Below are positions 26,701 to 35,161 of a stretch of DNA of 39,227 nucleotides, piece after piece; the first letter of the stretch is position 1; each line of letters opens with the position of its first letter. Below the pieces are notes generated by a model. That model ran no database searches, was not told where the DNA came from, and worked only from the letters and a program-made list of their open reading frames with translations. Origin of the DNA: an uncultured Bacillota bacterium (GTDB lineage Bacteria > Bacillota > Clostridia > Oscillospirales > Oscillospiraceae); NCBI GenBank assembly GCA_947649625.1, contig CANSSJ010000015.1, positions 1 through 39,227 on the forward strand. The letters are read 5' to 3'. A program made the position numbers and the translations under genes.

Positions 26701-27789
26701 TCAGGTCGCGATGACACCGGCAGTCCTCAACGAGGCCAGCAGTTCATTGATTTTGTCCACAAGCTCCGGGGTCCCGGCGCCCGGCTCCTCATCCGCCACC
26801 GCGGGACCGGGCGTGATGGCGGGGCCGGCAGGGCCAGTAGGACCGGTCGGTCCGACAGGGCCTGAACCGCCGGCAGGGCCGGTGGGGCCGGTAGGTCCGG
26901 CAGGACCGGCGGGGCCTTCAGCGCCCGCAGCACCAGCCGCGCCCGTCGCACCTGTGGCGCCGGCAGGGCCGGTAGGGCCGGTAGGTCCAGTAGGACCGGC
27001 AGGGCCCTGAGCGCCTGTGGCGCCCGTAGCACCCGCGGCGCCGGCAGGGCCGGTGGGACCCGCAGGACCGGCAGGGCCCTGAGCGCCCGTGGCGCCCGTA
27101 GCACCCGCGGCGCCGGCAGGGCCGGTGGGACCGGCAGGGCCGGCAGGACCCTGAGCGCCTGTGGCGCCAGTCGCGCCCGTGGCACCGGCAGGGCCGGTGG
27201 GACCCGCAGGACCGGCAGGACCCTGAGCGCCTGTGGCGCCCGTAGCACCCGCGGCGCCGGCAGGGCCGGTGGGGCCCGCAGGACCGGCGGGGCCCTGAGC
27301 ACCCGTGGCGCCAGTCGCACCTGTGGCTCCGGCAGGGCCGGTGGGACCCGCAGGACCGGCAGGACCCTGAGCGCCCGTGGCGCCAGTCGCACCCGTGGCG
27401 CCGGTAGCTCCCGTGGCTCCGGTGGCGCCTGTCGCGCCGGCAGGGCCGGGGATCCCCTGGGGGCCGGTAGGACCTGTCGCGCCGGCAGGACCCGGATATC
27501 CCTGAGGCCCGGTTGGGCCCATAGGGCCGGTGGGACCTACTCCCGGGCAGGGGGGGAAGGGGCCCGGCCCCGGGCAGGGAGGCACCGGGGGCAGAGGTCC
27601 GGGACAGCCGCACCCGGTATCGCAGCCGCACCCGGTATCGCAGCCGCACCCGGTGCCGCAGCCGCACCCGGTGTTGCAGCCGCACCCGGTGTTGCAGCCG
27701 CACCCGGTGTTGCAGCCGCACCCGGTCAGATGGGCCACAACGCCGTCCCGGCTGCTCTGCTCCCAATCAGAAGCATAGTATCGTTTCAT
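26701..27789 (-). CDS. Collagen-like repeat protein with Cys-rich hexapeptide head
   Basis: The 362-residue protein has no classical signal peptide. Residues 1-22 ([11 protein letters not shown]...) are followed by seven TGCGC hexapeptides (about 22-63, TGCGCN/G/D/P; 14 Cys). A Pro-rich spacer ([14 protein letters not shown]) leads to about 75 Gly-X-Y triplets (85-325) that are nearly all GPA, GPT, GAT or GAQ, typical of bacterial triple helices. The C-terminal 30 residues ([21 protein letters not shown]) form a short helix often seen at the end of spore-surface and fibre proteins. It resembles BclA-like exosporium filaments in plan, but spore location is not shown. The ATG at 27789 follows AAAGGAG. 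No convincing sigma-A promoter is seen upstream. Confidence 0.92.
   Translation of the reverse strand: MKRYYASDWEQSSRDGVVAHLTGCGCNTGCGCNTGCGCNTGCGCGTGCGCDTGCGCDTGCGCPGPLPPVPPCPGPGPFPPCPGVGPTGPMGPTGPQGYPGPAGATGPTGPQGIPGPAGATGATGATGATGATGATGATGAQGPAGPAGPTGPAGATGATGATGAQGPAGPAGPTGPAGAAGATGATGAQGPAGPAGPTGPAGATGATGATGAQGPAGPAGPTGPAGAAGATGATGAQGPAGPAGPTGPAGAAGATGATGAQGPAGPTGPTGPTGPAGATGATGAAGAAGAEGPAGPAGPTGPTGPAGGSGPVGPTGPTGPAGPAITPGPAVADEEPGAGTPELVDKINELLASLRTAGVIAT
27016..27375 (-). repeat. Five tandem 72-bp repeats within the collagen-like gene
   Basis: Each unit encodes eight triplets, [27 protein letters not shown]. The GAQ codons recur exactly every 72 bases (27375, 27303, 27231 checked). 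Units alternate partly between GAT and GAA at the sixth triplet, suggesting 144-bp duplications. Length variation between strains is expected. Confidence 0.85.
27604..27726 (-). repeat. 18-bp repeats encoding TGCGCx hexapeptides
   Basis: Seven near-identical 18-base units encode the Cys-rich head of the collagen-like protein. The variable last codon (Asn, Asn, Asn, Gly, Asp, Asp, Pro) separates them. Confidence 0.85.
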
Positions 27790-27873
27790 AACGCGCTCCT
27801 TTGATTTCAAGTAATGGATGTGGCTATGCCACACACCATACTATGACCGCCGTCCCCTTTGGTGCGCGGGGGC

Positions 27874-27902
27874 TTTACAGGCCGGCCGGTTTCCCCTATA
27901 AT
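27874..27902 (+). promoter_or_regulatory. Sigma-A promoter of the small unknown gene
   Basis: TTTACA (27874-27879) and TATAAT (27897-27902) are 17 bases apart, 22 bases before the TTG start. Confidence 0.75.
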
Positions 27903-27924
27903 AGGGGCAAAGGAGGCGTCCCCA

Positions 27925-28185
27925 TTGAACACCATCGAGATCCCCACCCTGCTCTTCTGGGAGAATGGCAACAGCTGGTATGGAAGCCTGGGCAATGCCC
28001 GGTTCTTCATCAAACCGGAGGCCCCCGAAGGGTCAGAGGAAAAACAGCTGACGGTTCGCCTGTGGAAGGGCCCGCTGGCCATAGATCTGAGCGAGGTCAT
28101 CGCGGAAGCCGCTTTCCCGGTCACAGAGGCGGGCCTGGCCCAGACCACCGCCTGGCTGGAGGAGCAGGCGGCCGGACTGAACTGA
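27925..28185 (+). CDS. Small conserved-looking protein, unknown function
   Basis: The 86-residue product (LNTIEIPTLLFWENGNSWYGSL...) has no signal peptide or membrane segment. It looks like an alpha/beta domain: two strands with an aromatic turn (WENGNSWYG), a strand (QLTVRLWKGP) and two helices (SEVIAEAAF, LAQTTAWLEEQAAGL). The frame is open from 27859, but a TTG at 27925 is the best start. AAAGGAGG is eight bases upstream of it, and the promoter at 27874-27902 would put the earlier ATG before the transcript start. The gene has its own promoter and a strong terminator. I do not recognise the family. Confidence 0.7.
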   Translation: MNTIEIPTLLFWENGNSWYGSLGNARFFIKPEAPEGSEEKQLTVRLWKGPLAIDLSEVIAEAAFPVTEAGLAQTTAWLEEQAAGLN

Positions 28186-28224
28186 AAAACGCCCACCCGC
28201 CTCAGCGGCGGATGGGCGTTTTTT
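28185..28224. terminator. Bidirectional terminator
   Basis: Arms AAAAACGCCCA and TGGGCGTTTTT surround a CCGCC/GGCGG inner stem. It separates the small gene from the convergent antiporter gene. Confidence 0.85.
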
Positions 28225-28229
28225 ACGGG

Positions 28230-29408
28230 TCAGGCCAATTCCGGCCCCTTTGAGATGGCCGTTTTCAGCAGCACCGGCGTGAGCAGGGCGGAGGCGATCA
28301 CCGCCAGCACGATGGCGGGCAGGATGGAGGGGTCGATCATCCCGGCTCCGATGCCCCGCTGGGCCACCATCAGGGCCACCTCGCTCCGGGCCACCATGCC
28401 AATGCCCACCACCAGGGACTGGTGGCGGCTCATGCGGCAGGCCAGGCCGCCCAGGCCGCAGCCGATCATCTTGGACAGCACGGCGGCCAGCACCAGCAGC
28501 AGGGCGAATACCAGAATATCGGAATTCATATCCCGCAGATTGGTTTTCATCCCCACCCCGGCGAAGAACACCGGAGTGAACACCATGTAGGACGTGACGG
28601 TGAATTTTTTGGCCACGAATTTCCGGGCCTTGGTCACGTTGCACAGGATCAGGCCGGCAAAATAGGCGCCGGTGATGTCGGCCACGCCGAACCACGCCTC
28701 GGCACAGTAGGCCATCAGCAGGCAGAAGGCCAGCGCCCACACCGCCACCCGGCGGCTGTGCCAATGCTCCTCGGCCACATAGGTGAAGATCCGGCGGACC
28801 ACCAGGCCCACCAACAGCACAAAACCGAAAAACAGGACGATCCGCACCAGCACCCGCACCGGATCGGAGTCCCCGGAGCTGAAAGCGCTGAGGACGGACA
28901 GCACCACGATGCCGATGATGTCGTCGATGAGGGCGGCGCTGAGCAGGGTGGTCCCCGTCCGGGTCTTCAGCTTGCCCATCTCGTTCAGGGTCTCCACCGT
29001 GATGGATACGGAGGTGGCGGAGAACACCGAGCCCATGAAGGCGGACCTGAGCAGGTTATAGGGGGTAAACACGCCCCCGCAGAAGAAGGCGAAGTACAGC
29101 CCGCCGCACAGGAACAGGGGGACAAACACCCCCAGCACGGCGATGACGCTGGCCTGCACGCCGGTCGCTTTCAGCTCCTGCATGTCGGTGTCGATGCCGG
29201 CGGTGAACATGAGCATGATCACGCCGATCTCCGCCGCTTTCACCAGAAAATCGGTGCTCTGGAGCACGCCGAAGCCGCTGGGGCCCATGATAATGCCCGC
29301 CAGCAGTGCCCCCACCACCTGGGGCAGGTGGACGTGCTCGGTGGCTAGGCCGAACACCTTGGTAGACAGCAGGACGACGGCCAGCAGCAGCAGATATGTA
29401 TAATCCAT
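28230..29408 (-). CDS. Cation:proton antiporter, CPA2/Kef type
   Basis: The 392-residue protein has 11-13 membrane helices and the CPA2 pattern. GALLAGIIMGPSGFG lies near the N-terminus, MLMFTAGIDTDMQELK follows, and SAALIDDIIGIVVLSVL carries the DD/ND-type ion-binding pair. VGIGMVARSEVALMVAQRG is in the last third (the conserved R-E region). There is no RCK/TrkA domain, so gating by NAD is not expected. It should exchange Na+ or K+ for H+ in pH or ion homeostasis. The frame is open to 29489, but the ATG at 29408 follows GGGAGG and starts the first membrane segment. A consensus promoter and a short leader hairpin lie upstream. Confidence 0.9.
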   Translation of the reverse strand: MDYTYLLLLAVVLLSTKVFGLATEHVHLPQVVGALLAGIIMGPSGFGVLQSTDFLVKAAEIGVIMLMFTAGIDTDMQELKATGVQASVIAVLGVFVPLFLCGGLYFAFFCGGVFTPYNLLRSAFMGSVFSATSVSITVETLNEMGKLKTRTGTTLLSAALIDDIIGIVVLSVLSAFSSGDSDPVRVLVRIVLFFGFVLLVGLVVRRIFTYVAEEHWHSRRVAVWALAFCLLMAYCAEAWFGVADITGAYFAGLILCNVTKARKFVAKKFTVTSYMVFTPVFFAGVGMKTNLRDMNSDILVFALLLVLAAVLSKMIGCGLGGLACRMSRHQSLVVGIGMVARSEVALMVAQRGIGAGMIDPSILPAIVLAVIASALLTPVLLKTAISKGPELA

Positions 29409-29454
29409 CTCTCTTCCTCCCAAACAGAAAACCCGGTTTTCCGGGCGTCCCTGT

Positions 29455-29482
29455 ATTATAGCATCCAATTTTGGGAAGTCAA
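29455..29482 (-). promoter_or_regulatory. Extended -10 promoter of the antiporter gene
   Basis: On the minus strand TTGACT (29477-29482) is 16 bases from TATAAT (29455-29460), which is preceded by TGC (extended -10). In the leader, a CCGGG stem with an AAAA loop (29432-29445) followed by T residues resembles a minimal attenuator. Confidence 0.75.
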
Positions 29483-29487
29483 TGGGC

Positions 29488-29523
29488 AAAACGGCGGGAA
29501 ACCTCCAGGTCTCCCGCCGTTTT
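29488..29523. terminator. Terminator of the MBOAT/SGNH operon
   Basis: A perfect 12-bp stem (29488-29499 with 29512-29523) with A and T ends. It lies downstream of the SGNH gene and upstream of the antiporter promoter. Confidence 0.8.
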
Positions 29524-29533
29524 TTGGATAGAC

Positions 29534-29561
29534 TGCAGGGGCGGCCTGCGGCCGCTCCTAC
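29534..29561. repeat. Partial copy of the double-hairpin intergenic repeat
   Basis: TGCAGG, then a GGGCGGCC/GGCCGCTC hairpin with a three-base loop, then CCTAC: one half of the element seen complete at 13308-13357. It overlaps the stop codon of the SGNH gene. Confidence 0.55.
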
Positions 29562-30592
29562 GGCTGTCCGCCGTACCCCTCCACCTCCGCCCGGTAGGTC
29601 TCCAGGTCGGCGGCCCAGGCCGGGTCCTCCCAGTCGGTCCGCAGCTCCGGCCAGCTCTCTGTCAGCGCCCTGGCAAAGAACCGGGTAAACCGGGAGGCGC
29701 CGAAGACATCCAGGTGGTGCTCGTCGTGGAACATATCCTCGCTGAGGCCTATGGCCTCGTAGTCCTCGTTGAAGTCATGGAAAGGGATCCTGTTCTCTGC
29801 GGCGAAGTCCTCCACCGTGTTGAGCAGGGCCTTCTCCTCCAGCTCCAGGTTGGAGGGCGTCTTTACCAGCCACAGGTCCACCCCCTCCTCCCGGCACAGC
29901 CGGACGATCTCCTCCAGCCAGCGCCGGTTTTTCTCCAGCAGAGGGGTCCGGTCCGTCACGGTCTCGATGGCGGGACGGGGCATGGGCTTCTCCTGTGGGG
30001 AGAGCATCACATAACCCTTATACGGGTCCCGGGCCTGGTCCCGGCGGAAGGTAAAGTCCTGGCGGTTCAGCTTGCTCCAGCGGTCGTGGTACATCATAAA
30101 GTTGAACAGGGTGGACAGCCGCCCCTCCAGGTCTGGGGCGGACTGGAGGGCCAGTTCCACCTTGTTCCAGGTCAGGGGGATGTCGTCCATATAGGAGTAG
30201 GTGACCCCCTGGTCATAGTACTCCTGTTCGCCGAAGGCCATGCGGCAGTCCACCACCACCAGGGAGAGGTCCTGGGTCTTGAGGGCCTCTTTGATGTAGG
30301 TATAAGTGGCCCACAGGGGCTGCTGCTGGGTGGCGAAGACGTAGCTCTTCACTCCCGTCTCCTCCCACAGCTCCAGGGGGCTGAAGGTGGCGTAGGCGTG
30401 GCTGGAGCCGAAAAACATCACCTCGAACTGGTCCCGCTCCTCGTTGTAGAAGCCGCTGATCTTGGTGGTGGTATCCCACGGCAGGGCCAGGGACTTCCGG
30501 GCCAGCAGCCAGCTCAGGGGAATCAGGAGCAGGATGAGCAGCGCCAGAAAAGCCAGAGCGGAGCAGAAAAATCTTACGTTTTTATTCTTCAT
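29558..30592 (-). CDS. SGNH-type (DltD/AlgX-like) membrane-anchored protein
   Basis: The 344-residue protein has an N-terminal membrane anchor (about 8-30, FFCSALAFLALLILLLIPLSWLLA). An extracytoplasmic domain with SGNH-like blocks follows: VMFFGSSHAYATFSP (nucleophile Ser in GSSH) near residue 62, VVVDCRMAF, and MFHDEHHLDVFGASRF, which holds the Asp/His pair. Such proteins accompany MBOAT acyltransferases and complete acyl transfer onto extracellular polymers, as DltD does for D-alanine on teichoic acid or AlgX/PatB for O-acetyl groups. The gene starts nine bases after the MBOAT gene, so they form an operon. The acceptor polymer is unknown. Confidence 0.82.
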   Translation of the reverse strand: MKNKNVRFFCSALAFLALLILLLIPLSWLLARKSLALPWDTTTKISGFYNEERDQFEVMFFGSSHAYATFSPLELWEETGVKSYVFATQQQPLWATYTYIKEALKTQDLSLVVVDCRMAFGEQEYYDQGVTYSYMDDIPLTWNKVELALQSAPDLEGRLSTLFNFMMYHDRWSKLNRQDFTFRRDQARDPYKGYVMLSPQEKPMPRPAIETVTDRTPLLEKNRRWLEEIVRLCREEGVDLWLVKTPSNLELEEKALLNTVEDFAAENRIPFHDFNEDYEAIGLSEDMFHDEHHLDVFGASRFTRFFARALTESWPELRTDWEDPAWAADLETYRAEVEGYGGQP

Positions 30593-30601
30593 CGCCGCAC
30601 C

Positions 30602-32092
30602 TCAGAATTGGAAATAGGTAAAAGCCCTGGCGTCATACTGCGGGCCGTAGATGCCGAAGATCAGCACCGCCAGCACCCCCGCCAGATAGACCGCCCACCG
30701 CACCGGCAGCGCCTGACGGGTGATATAGGGGCGCAGGGAGCCGTACCGCTCCTGGAGCAGGTCGGCGGCCAGAAGCACCCCGAGGAAAAACAGAGCGGCC
30801 AGAAAATTGAGCTTGTCCAGCTCCAAATGAAAGAGCTGCCCCATCAGTACGAAGGGGTGGAGCTGGGTGAACATGTGGACCAGCATCCGCCGGGCGGCGG
30901 AGAAGGAGGGGGCCCGGAAAAACAGCCAGGCAAAGTCCACCAGACAGAAGGTGAACACCGCCCGCACGAAACGCCAGAAAAGGTTCTCCCGGTCGATGCG
31001 CAGGGCCCGGCAGGCCCGCTCCCGGGCGGGAGCCAGCAGCTCGCCGGTCACCTGATAGGCCCCGTTCAGCCCGCCCCAGACCACAAAGCTCCAGTTGGCC
31101 CCGTGCCACAGTCCGCTGACCAGGAAGGTGACCATGGTGTTGAAATACTTCCGCACCCGCCCCTTCCGGTTTCCCCCCAGGGGGATATACAGATAGTCCC
31201 GGAACCAGGTGGACAGAGAGATGTGCCACCGCCGCCAGAACTCGGCCGCCGACGTAGCCAGATAGGGCCGGCGGAAGTTCTCCATCAGGGCAAAACCCAT
31301 CACCTGGGCGGCCCCGATGGCGATATGGGAGTAACCGGCAAAATCCCCGTAGATCTGAAACGCGAAAAACACGGTGGCCAGGGCGATGGCCGCCCCGGGC
31401 AGGTCCGCGTAATTGTCATATACATGGTCCACCAGCATGGCCAGCCGGTCGGCCACCACGATCTTCTCAAACATCCCCCACAGCATGAGCAGCAGCCCGT
31501 CCCGCACCCGGTCCGGGTCGAAGTCGTGCCGCTCATAGAACTGTCCCAGCAGGTTCTTGGACCGCTCGATGGGGCCCGCCACCAGCTGGGGGAAAAAAGA
31601 GACGAACAGGGCGTACCGGAAGGGGTTGCGCTCCGGCTCCACCTCCCCCCGGTAGACGTCCACCGTGTAGGACAGGGCCTGGAAGGTGTAGAAGGAGATG
31701 CCCACCGGGAGCACCACGTCAAAGGCCGGCCGCTTCAGGGCGATCCCCGCCACGGACAGGGCCGCGGACAGATTGTCCAGGAAAAAGTCGAAGTATTTGA
31801 AGAAAAAGAGGATGGCCAGATTGGCCGCGAAGCTGAGGAACACCCACAGCTTTTTCCGCCGCCTCCGGCGTTTTTCGTGGGGGACGGCCTCCGCCCGGTG
31901 GATCAGCAGCCCGCTGAGATAGGTAATGAGGGTGGACAGGGCGATGAGCAGGGCGTATCTGGCGTTCCAGCACATGTAAAAGTAATAGCTGGCCGCCAGC
32001 AGCCACACCCACCGCGCCCGGTGGGGCAGCAGAAAATACACCGCCGTCACCAGGGGAAAGAACAGCAGAAAGTCGATGGAATTAAACAGCAT
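30602..32092 (-). CDS. MBOAT-family O-acyltransferase (AlgI/DltB-like)
   Basis: The 496-residue membrane protein has about 11 hydrophobic helices. It carries the MBOAT signatures WRRWHISLSTWFRDYLYIPLGGN and GLWHGANWSFVVWGG, where the His of LWHG is catalytic. It begins MLFNSIDFLLFFPLVTAVYF, typical of AlgI-like proteins. It would move an acyl group, usually acetyl, across the membrane for transfer to a cell-surface polysaccharide by the SGNH protein encoded next. The frame is open from a GTG at 32104, which is part of the ribosome site; the ATG at 32092 is preferred. Length and motifs are intact. Confidence 0.93.
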   Translation of the reverse strand: MLFNSIDFLLFFPLVTAVYFLLPHRARWVWLLAASYYFYMCWNARYALLIALSTLITYLSGLLIHRAEAVPHEKRRRRRKKLWVFLSFAANLAILFFFKYFDFFLDNLSAALSVAGIALKRPAFDVVLPVGISFYTFQALSYTVDVYRGEVEPERNPFRYALFVSFFPQLVAGPIERSKNLLGQFYERHDFDPDRVRDGLLLMLWGMFEKIVVADRLAMLVDHVYDNYADLPGAAIALATVFFAFQIYGDFAGYSHIAIGAAQVMGFALMENFRRPYLATSAAEFWRRWHISLSTWFRDYLYIPLGGNRKGRVRKYFNTMVTFLVSGLWHGANWSFVVWGGLNGAYQVTGELLAPARERACRALRIDRENLFWRFVRAVFTFCLVDFAWLFFRAPSFSAARRMLVHMFTQLHPFVLMGQLFHLELDKLNFLAALFFLGVLLAADLLQERYGSLRPYITRQALPVRWAVYLAGVLAVLIFGIYGPQYDARAFTYFQF

Positions 32093-32127
32093 AAGCTCCT
32101 CCACAGGCGCGAAATGGTTTTGCTAAC

Positions 32128-32137
32128 AGTATAGCAC
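32128..32137 (-). promoter_or_regulatory. Extended -10 element of the MBOAT operon promoter
   Basis: On the minus strand TGCTATACT forms an extended -10 (hexamer at 32128-32133) about 35 bases before the start codon. The -35 region is only T-rich. Confidence 0.45.
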
Positions 32138-32167
32138 AAAATCCCAGAGAAAAAAAGCCATGTTTTC

Positions 32168-32196
32168 TTGCCCATCCACCCAAAAGCTGGTATACT
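32168..32196 (+). promoter_or_regulatory. Sigma-A promoter of polA
   Basis: TTGCCC (32168-32173) and TATACT (32191-32196) are 17 bases apart, divergent from the MBOAT promoter. Confidence 0.7.
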
Positions 32197-32237
32197 ATCT
32201 TATTGAAAATCTGCGACAGCTGAGGGAGACTTCCGCC

Positions 32238-34928
32238 ATGAAAAAACTGATGGTCATCGACGGCAATTCCATTGTCAACCGGGCCTTTTACGGGGTGAGC
32301 CAGAGCCTGACCACCCGGGAGGGCCAGCCCACCAACGCCATTTTCGGCTTTCTGAACATTTTGAACAAGCTGCTAGACGAGGAGAAGCCCGACGCCCTGT
32401 GCGTCACCTTCGACCGGGCCGCCCCCACCTTCCGGCACCAGGCTTTTGAGGGCTACAAGGCCAACCGGAAGGGGATGCCCGACGAGCTGGCCAGCCAGAT
32501 GCCCCTTTTAAAGGAGGTGCTGGCCGCCCTGAACGTCCCCATGTACGAGCTGGACGGCTGGGAGGCGGACGACCTGCTGGGCACCATCGCCCGGCTGGAC
32601 GAGGCGGCCGGCTGGTCCACCGCCATCGTCACCGGGGACAAGGACGCCCTCCAGCTGGTGACCGGGGCCACCACCGTCAAGCTGGTGTCTACCCGCATGG
32701 GGAGGACCACCACCCGGGACGTGACCCCCGAATCCTTCCGGGAGGAGTACGGCTTCGACCCTATCAACATCATCGACCTGAAGGCCCTCATGGGGGACTC
32801 CTCCGACAACTACCCCGGCGTCAAGGGCGTTGGGGAGAAGACCGCCATGGCCCTCATCCAGCTCTACCGCACCGTGGCCCACCTCTACGACCACATGCCC
32901 GACATCTGCTCCGCCCCCAACGTGGCCGCCAAGCCCGGCCTGGTGAAGAAGCTGGAGGAGGGAAAGGACAGCGCCTTTTTGTCCTACGACCTGGCCACCA
33001 TCCGCACCGACGCTCCCATCTCCTTCCAACCGGAGGACAACCTGCGCCGGGCGCCGGACAACGGCAAGTTGTACCAGCTCTTCCTGGACCTGGAATTTGC
33101 CAAGCTCATTGACAAGTATGGCCTGACCGCCCCCCAGGGGGAGGGGGAAGCCGCCGAGACACCCATATTCGAGTGTACCTGCACCAGTGAGGTGGTGGAA
33201 AACCGGACCCGGATGGAGGAGCTGCTGGAGCTGTGGCGAAGGAAAGACTGCGTGGACGTGCTGGCTCTGCCCGGTTTGGATATCGTGTGTGTGGAGTGGC
33301 AGGAGGGGGAGTCAGACAGCCATGCCGCCCTGTTTTTTGCCGACAGGCTGGACTGCCACAACGACTTTCTGCGGGGCTTTTTCTCCGACCCGGTCATCAA
33401 AAAGACGGCCCATGGCCTGAAAAACCTGTGTCGGGCCCTGTTGGCTGAGGGGATCGCCCCCGCCGGCTTCGTCTTCGACACCGAGGTGGCCGCCTACCTC
33501 CTGGCCCCTACCGACGGCAGCTACGAGCTGGAAAAGCTGGCGCTGACCTACTTCAAGACCCAGGCCGACCCGGCCTCCGTCTATCTGGACGAGGGGGCCT
33601 TTGGGCCGCTGTCCGACCCGGCGGCCCCTATGGCGGCTCTCATCTCCCACTGCGCCTGGATTGGCGCGCTACGGGATGTGCTGGAAAAGCGGCTGCGGGA
33701 GCTGGGGATGTGGGAGCTGTACGAAAAAGTGGACCTCCCCCTGTGCGCTGTGCTGGCCGAGATGGAGACCGAGGGCTTCCTCATTGACCGGGGGGCGCTG
33801 GCGGAGTTCGGAACCATGCTTTCTGAACGCATTGACCAGGTGCAGAAGACCATCTATGCCCTGGCCGGGGAGGATACCTTCAACATCAACTCCACCCAGC
33901 AGTTGGGCAACATTTTGTTTGAAAAACTGGGCCTTCCCCCGGTAAAAAAGACCAAAACGGGCTATTCCACCAACGCCGACGTGCTGGACAAGCTCCGGGG
34001 CCAGCACCCCATCATCGACAGCATTCTGGAGTACCGGCAGCTGACCAAGCTGAAGTCCACCTACGCGGACGGGCTGGGCAAGGTGATCGGCCCGGACGGG
34101 CGGATCCACACCTCCTTCCAGAACACCGTCACCGCCACGGGGCGGCTCAGTTCTACCGAGCCAAATTTGCAAAATATCCCGGTTCGTACCGAATTGGGGG
34201 CGGAATTGCGGAAAATGTTTGCCGCGCCCGCCGGGAAGGTGCTGGTGGACGCGGATTACTCCCAGATCGAGCTGCGGCTGCTGGCCCATATGGCGGGGGA
34301 TCAGGCCATGATCGACGGCTTCAAAAGCGGCGAGGATATCCACACGATTACCGCCTCCCAGGTGTTCAATGTGCCGGCTGGCCAGGTGGAGCCGCAGATG
34401 AGAAGAAGCGCGAAAGCTGTCAATTTTGGCATTGTTTACGGCATTTCCCCCTATTCTCTGTCTCAGGATATTGGAGTTTCCGTCCAGGAGGCCAAGGAGT
34501 ATATGGACCGGTATTTCGTACACTACGCCGGGGTGCGGACCTATATGGACGGGGTGGTGGAGCAGGCCAAACAGGCCGGGTATGTGTCCACTTTATGGGG
34601 ACGGAGGCGGTGGATCCCCGAGATCAAGTCCTCCAACTTCAACACCCGGTCCTTCGGGGAGCGGGTGGCCCTCAACGCCCCCATTCAGGGGACTGCCGCC
34701 GATATTATCAAATTGGCCATGATTCGGGTGAGAAACCGGCTGAAATCCGAACATTTTCAGGGGAAACTGGTGCTTCAGGTCCACGATGAGCTCATTGTGG
34801 AGTGCCCGGAGAGCGAGGCCGAGGCCGTGTGTAAGCTGGTGGAGGAGGAGATGGAAGGGATCGCTGCCCTGTCCGTCCCCCTCCTGGCCGAGACCCACGC
34901 CGGAAAGACCTGGGCTGAGGCTCACTGA
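32238..34928 (+). CDS. polA: DNA polymerase I
   Basis: The 896-residue protein fills repair gaps and removes Okazaki primers. The 5'-3' exonuclease domain (1-290) shows MVIDGNSIVNRAFYG, VTFDRAAPTFRH, YELDGWEADDLLGT and GDSSDNYPGVKGVGEKTA. The middle domain (about 310-500) has the 3'-5' exonuclease fold. However, the first metal motif reads ALPGLDIVCVEW where proofreading enzymes have D-x-E, so proofreading is probably lost, as in several Gram-positive Pol I proteins. The polymerase domain has motif A DYSQIELRLLAHM, motif B RRSAKAVNFGIVYG and motif C QVHDELIVE. The frame opens at 32160, but the ATG at 32238 follows GAGGGAGA, starts the conserved N-terminus, and lies downstream of the promoter. 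Confidence 0.96.
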   Translation: MKKLMVIDGNSIVNRAFYGVSQSLTTREGQPTNAIFGFLNILNKLLDEEKPDALCVTFDRAAPTFRHQAFEGYKANRKGMPDELASQMPLLKEVLAALNVPMYELDGWEADDLLGTIARLDEAAGWSTAIVTGDKDALQLVTGATTVKLVSTRMGRTTTRDVTPESFREEYGFDPINIIDLKALMGDSSDNYPGVKGVGEKTAMALIQLYRTVAHLYDHMPDICSAPNVAAKPGLVKKLEEGKDSAFLSYDLATIRTDAPISFQPEDNLRRAPDNGKLYQLFLDLEFAKLIDKYGLTAPQGEGEAAETPIFECTCTSEVVENRTRMEELLELWRRKDCVDVLALPGLDIVCVEWQEGESDSHAALFFADRLDCHNDFLRGFFSDPVIKKTAHGLKNLCRALLAEGIAPAGFVFDTEVAAYLLAPTDGSYELEKLALTYFKTQADPASVYLDEGAFGPLSDPAAPMAALISHCAWIGALRDVLEKRLRELGMWELYEKVDLPLCAVLAEMETEGFLIDRGALAEFGTMLSERIDQVQKTIYALAGEDTFNINSTQQLGNILFEKLGLPPVKKTKTGYSTNADVLDKLRGQHPIIDSILEYRQLTKLKSTYADGLGKVIGPDGRIHTSFQNTVTATGRLSSTEPNLQNIPVRTELGAELRKMFAAPAGKVLVDADYSQIELRLLAHMAGDQAMIDGFKSGEDIHTITASQVFNVPAGQVEPQMRRSAKAVNFGIVYGISPYSLSQDIGVSVQEAKEYMDRYFVHYAGVRTYMDGVVEQAKQAGYVSTLWGRRRWIPEIKSSNFNTRSFGERVALNAPIQGTAADIIKLAMIRVRNRLKSEHFQGKLVLQVHDELIVECPESEAEAVCKLVEEEMEGIAALSVPLLAETHAGKTWAEAH

Positions 34929-34934
34929 CCGCCC

Positions 34935-35068
34935 CACACGGACGTCAAAAACGGACGGTATTATTTCCGCAAAATAATACACCCATAAAAGGGGTAAAAC
35001 CGGCCTTTTACGGGGTAAAAACGGGGTTTTAACGGGGTAAAACCGTACCGTCCGTGTGACACGGACAG
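34935..35068. repeat. Palindrome cluster with phased A/T tracts after polA
   Basis: An outer inverted repeat CACACGGACG (34935-34944) pairs with 35049-35058. A second, ACGGACGGTA (34951-34960), pairs with 35046-35055. A third direct copy of the core (ACGGAC) lies at 35061. Inside are a 9-bp hairpin (34959-34967 with 34973-34981) and 11-base units GGGGTAAAAC/GGGGTTTTAAC starting at 34991, 35012, 35023 and 35034. A4 or T4 tracts recur every 9-12 bases, a pattern expected to bend DNA. Further on are a palindrome GTTTTTCCGGAAAAAC (35068-35083) and a hairpin at about 35100-35119. No gene is seen between 34929 and 35292; the rest of this gap holds the promoter and the repeat copy listed next. Confidence 0.7.
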
Positions 35069-35161
35069 TTTTTCCGGAAAAACGCCCGCTTCCCCGGGGA
35101 ATTGGTTATTTTGACCAATCAACCACTTATCCACCAAAAATGACCGACTGTCCCAAACCGG

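Noticed and set aside
26701-27789. Regular short repeats that might be taken for a CRISPR array
   Set aside because: The repeats are contiguous, in frame and encode Gly-X-Y triplets; there are no unique spacers and no cas genes.
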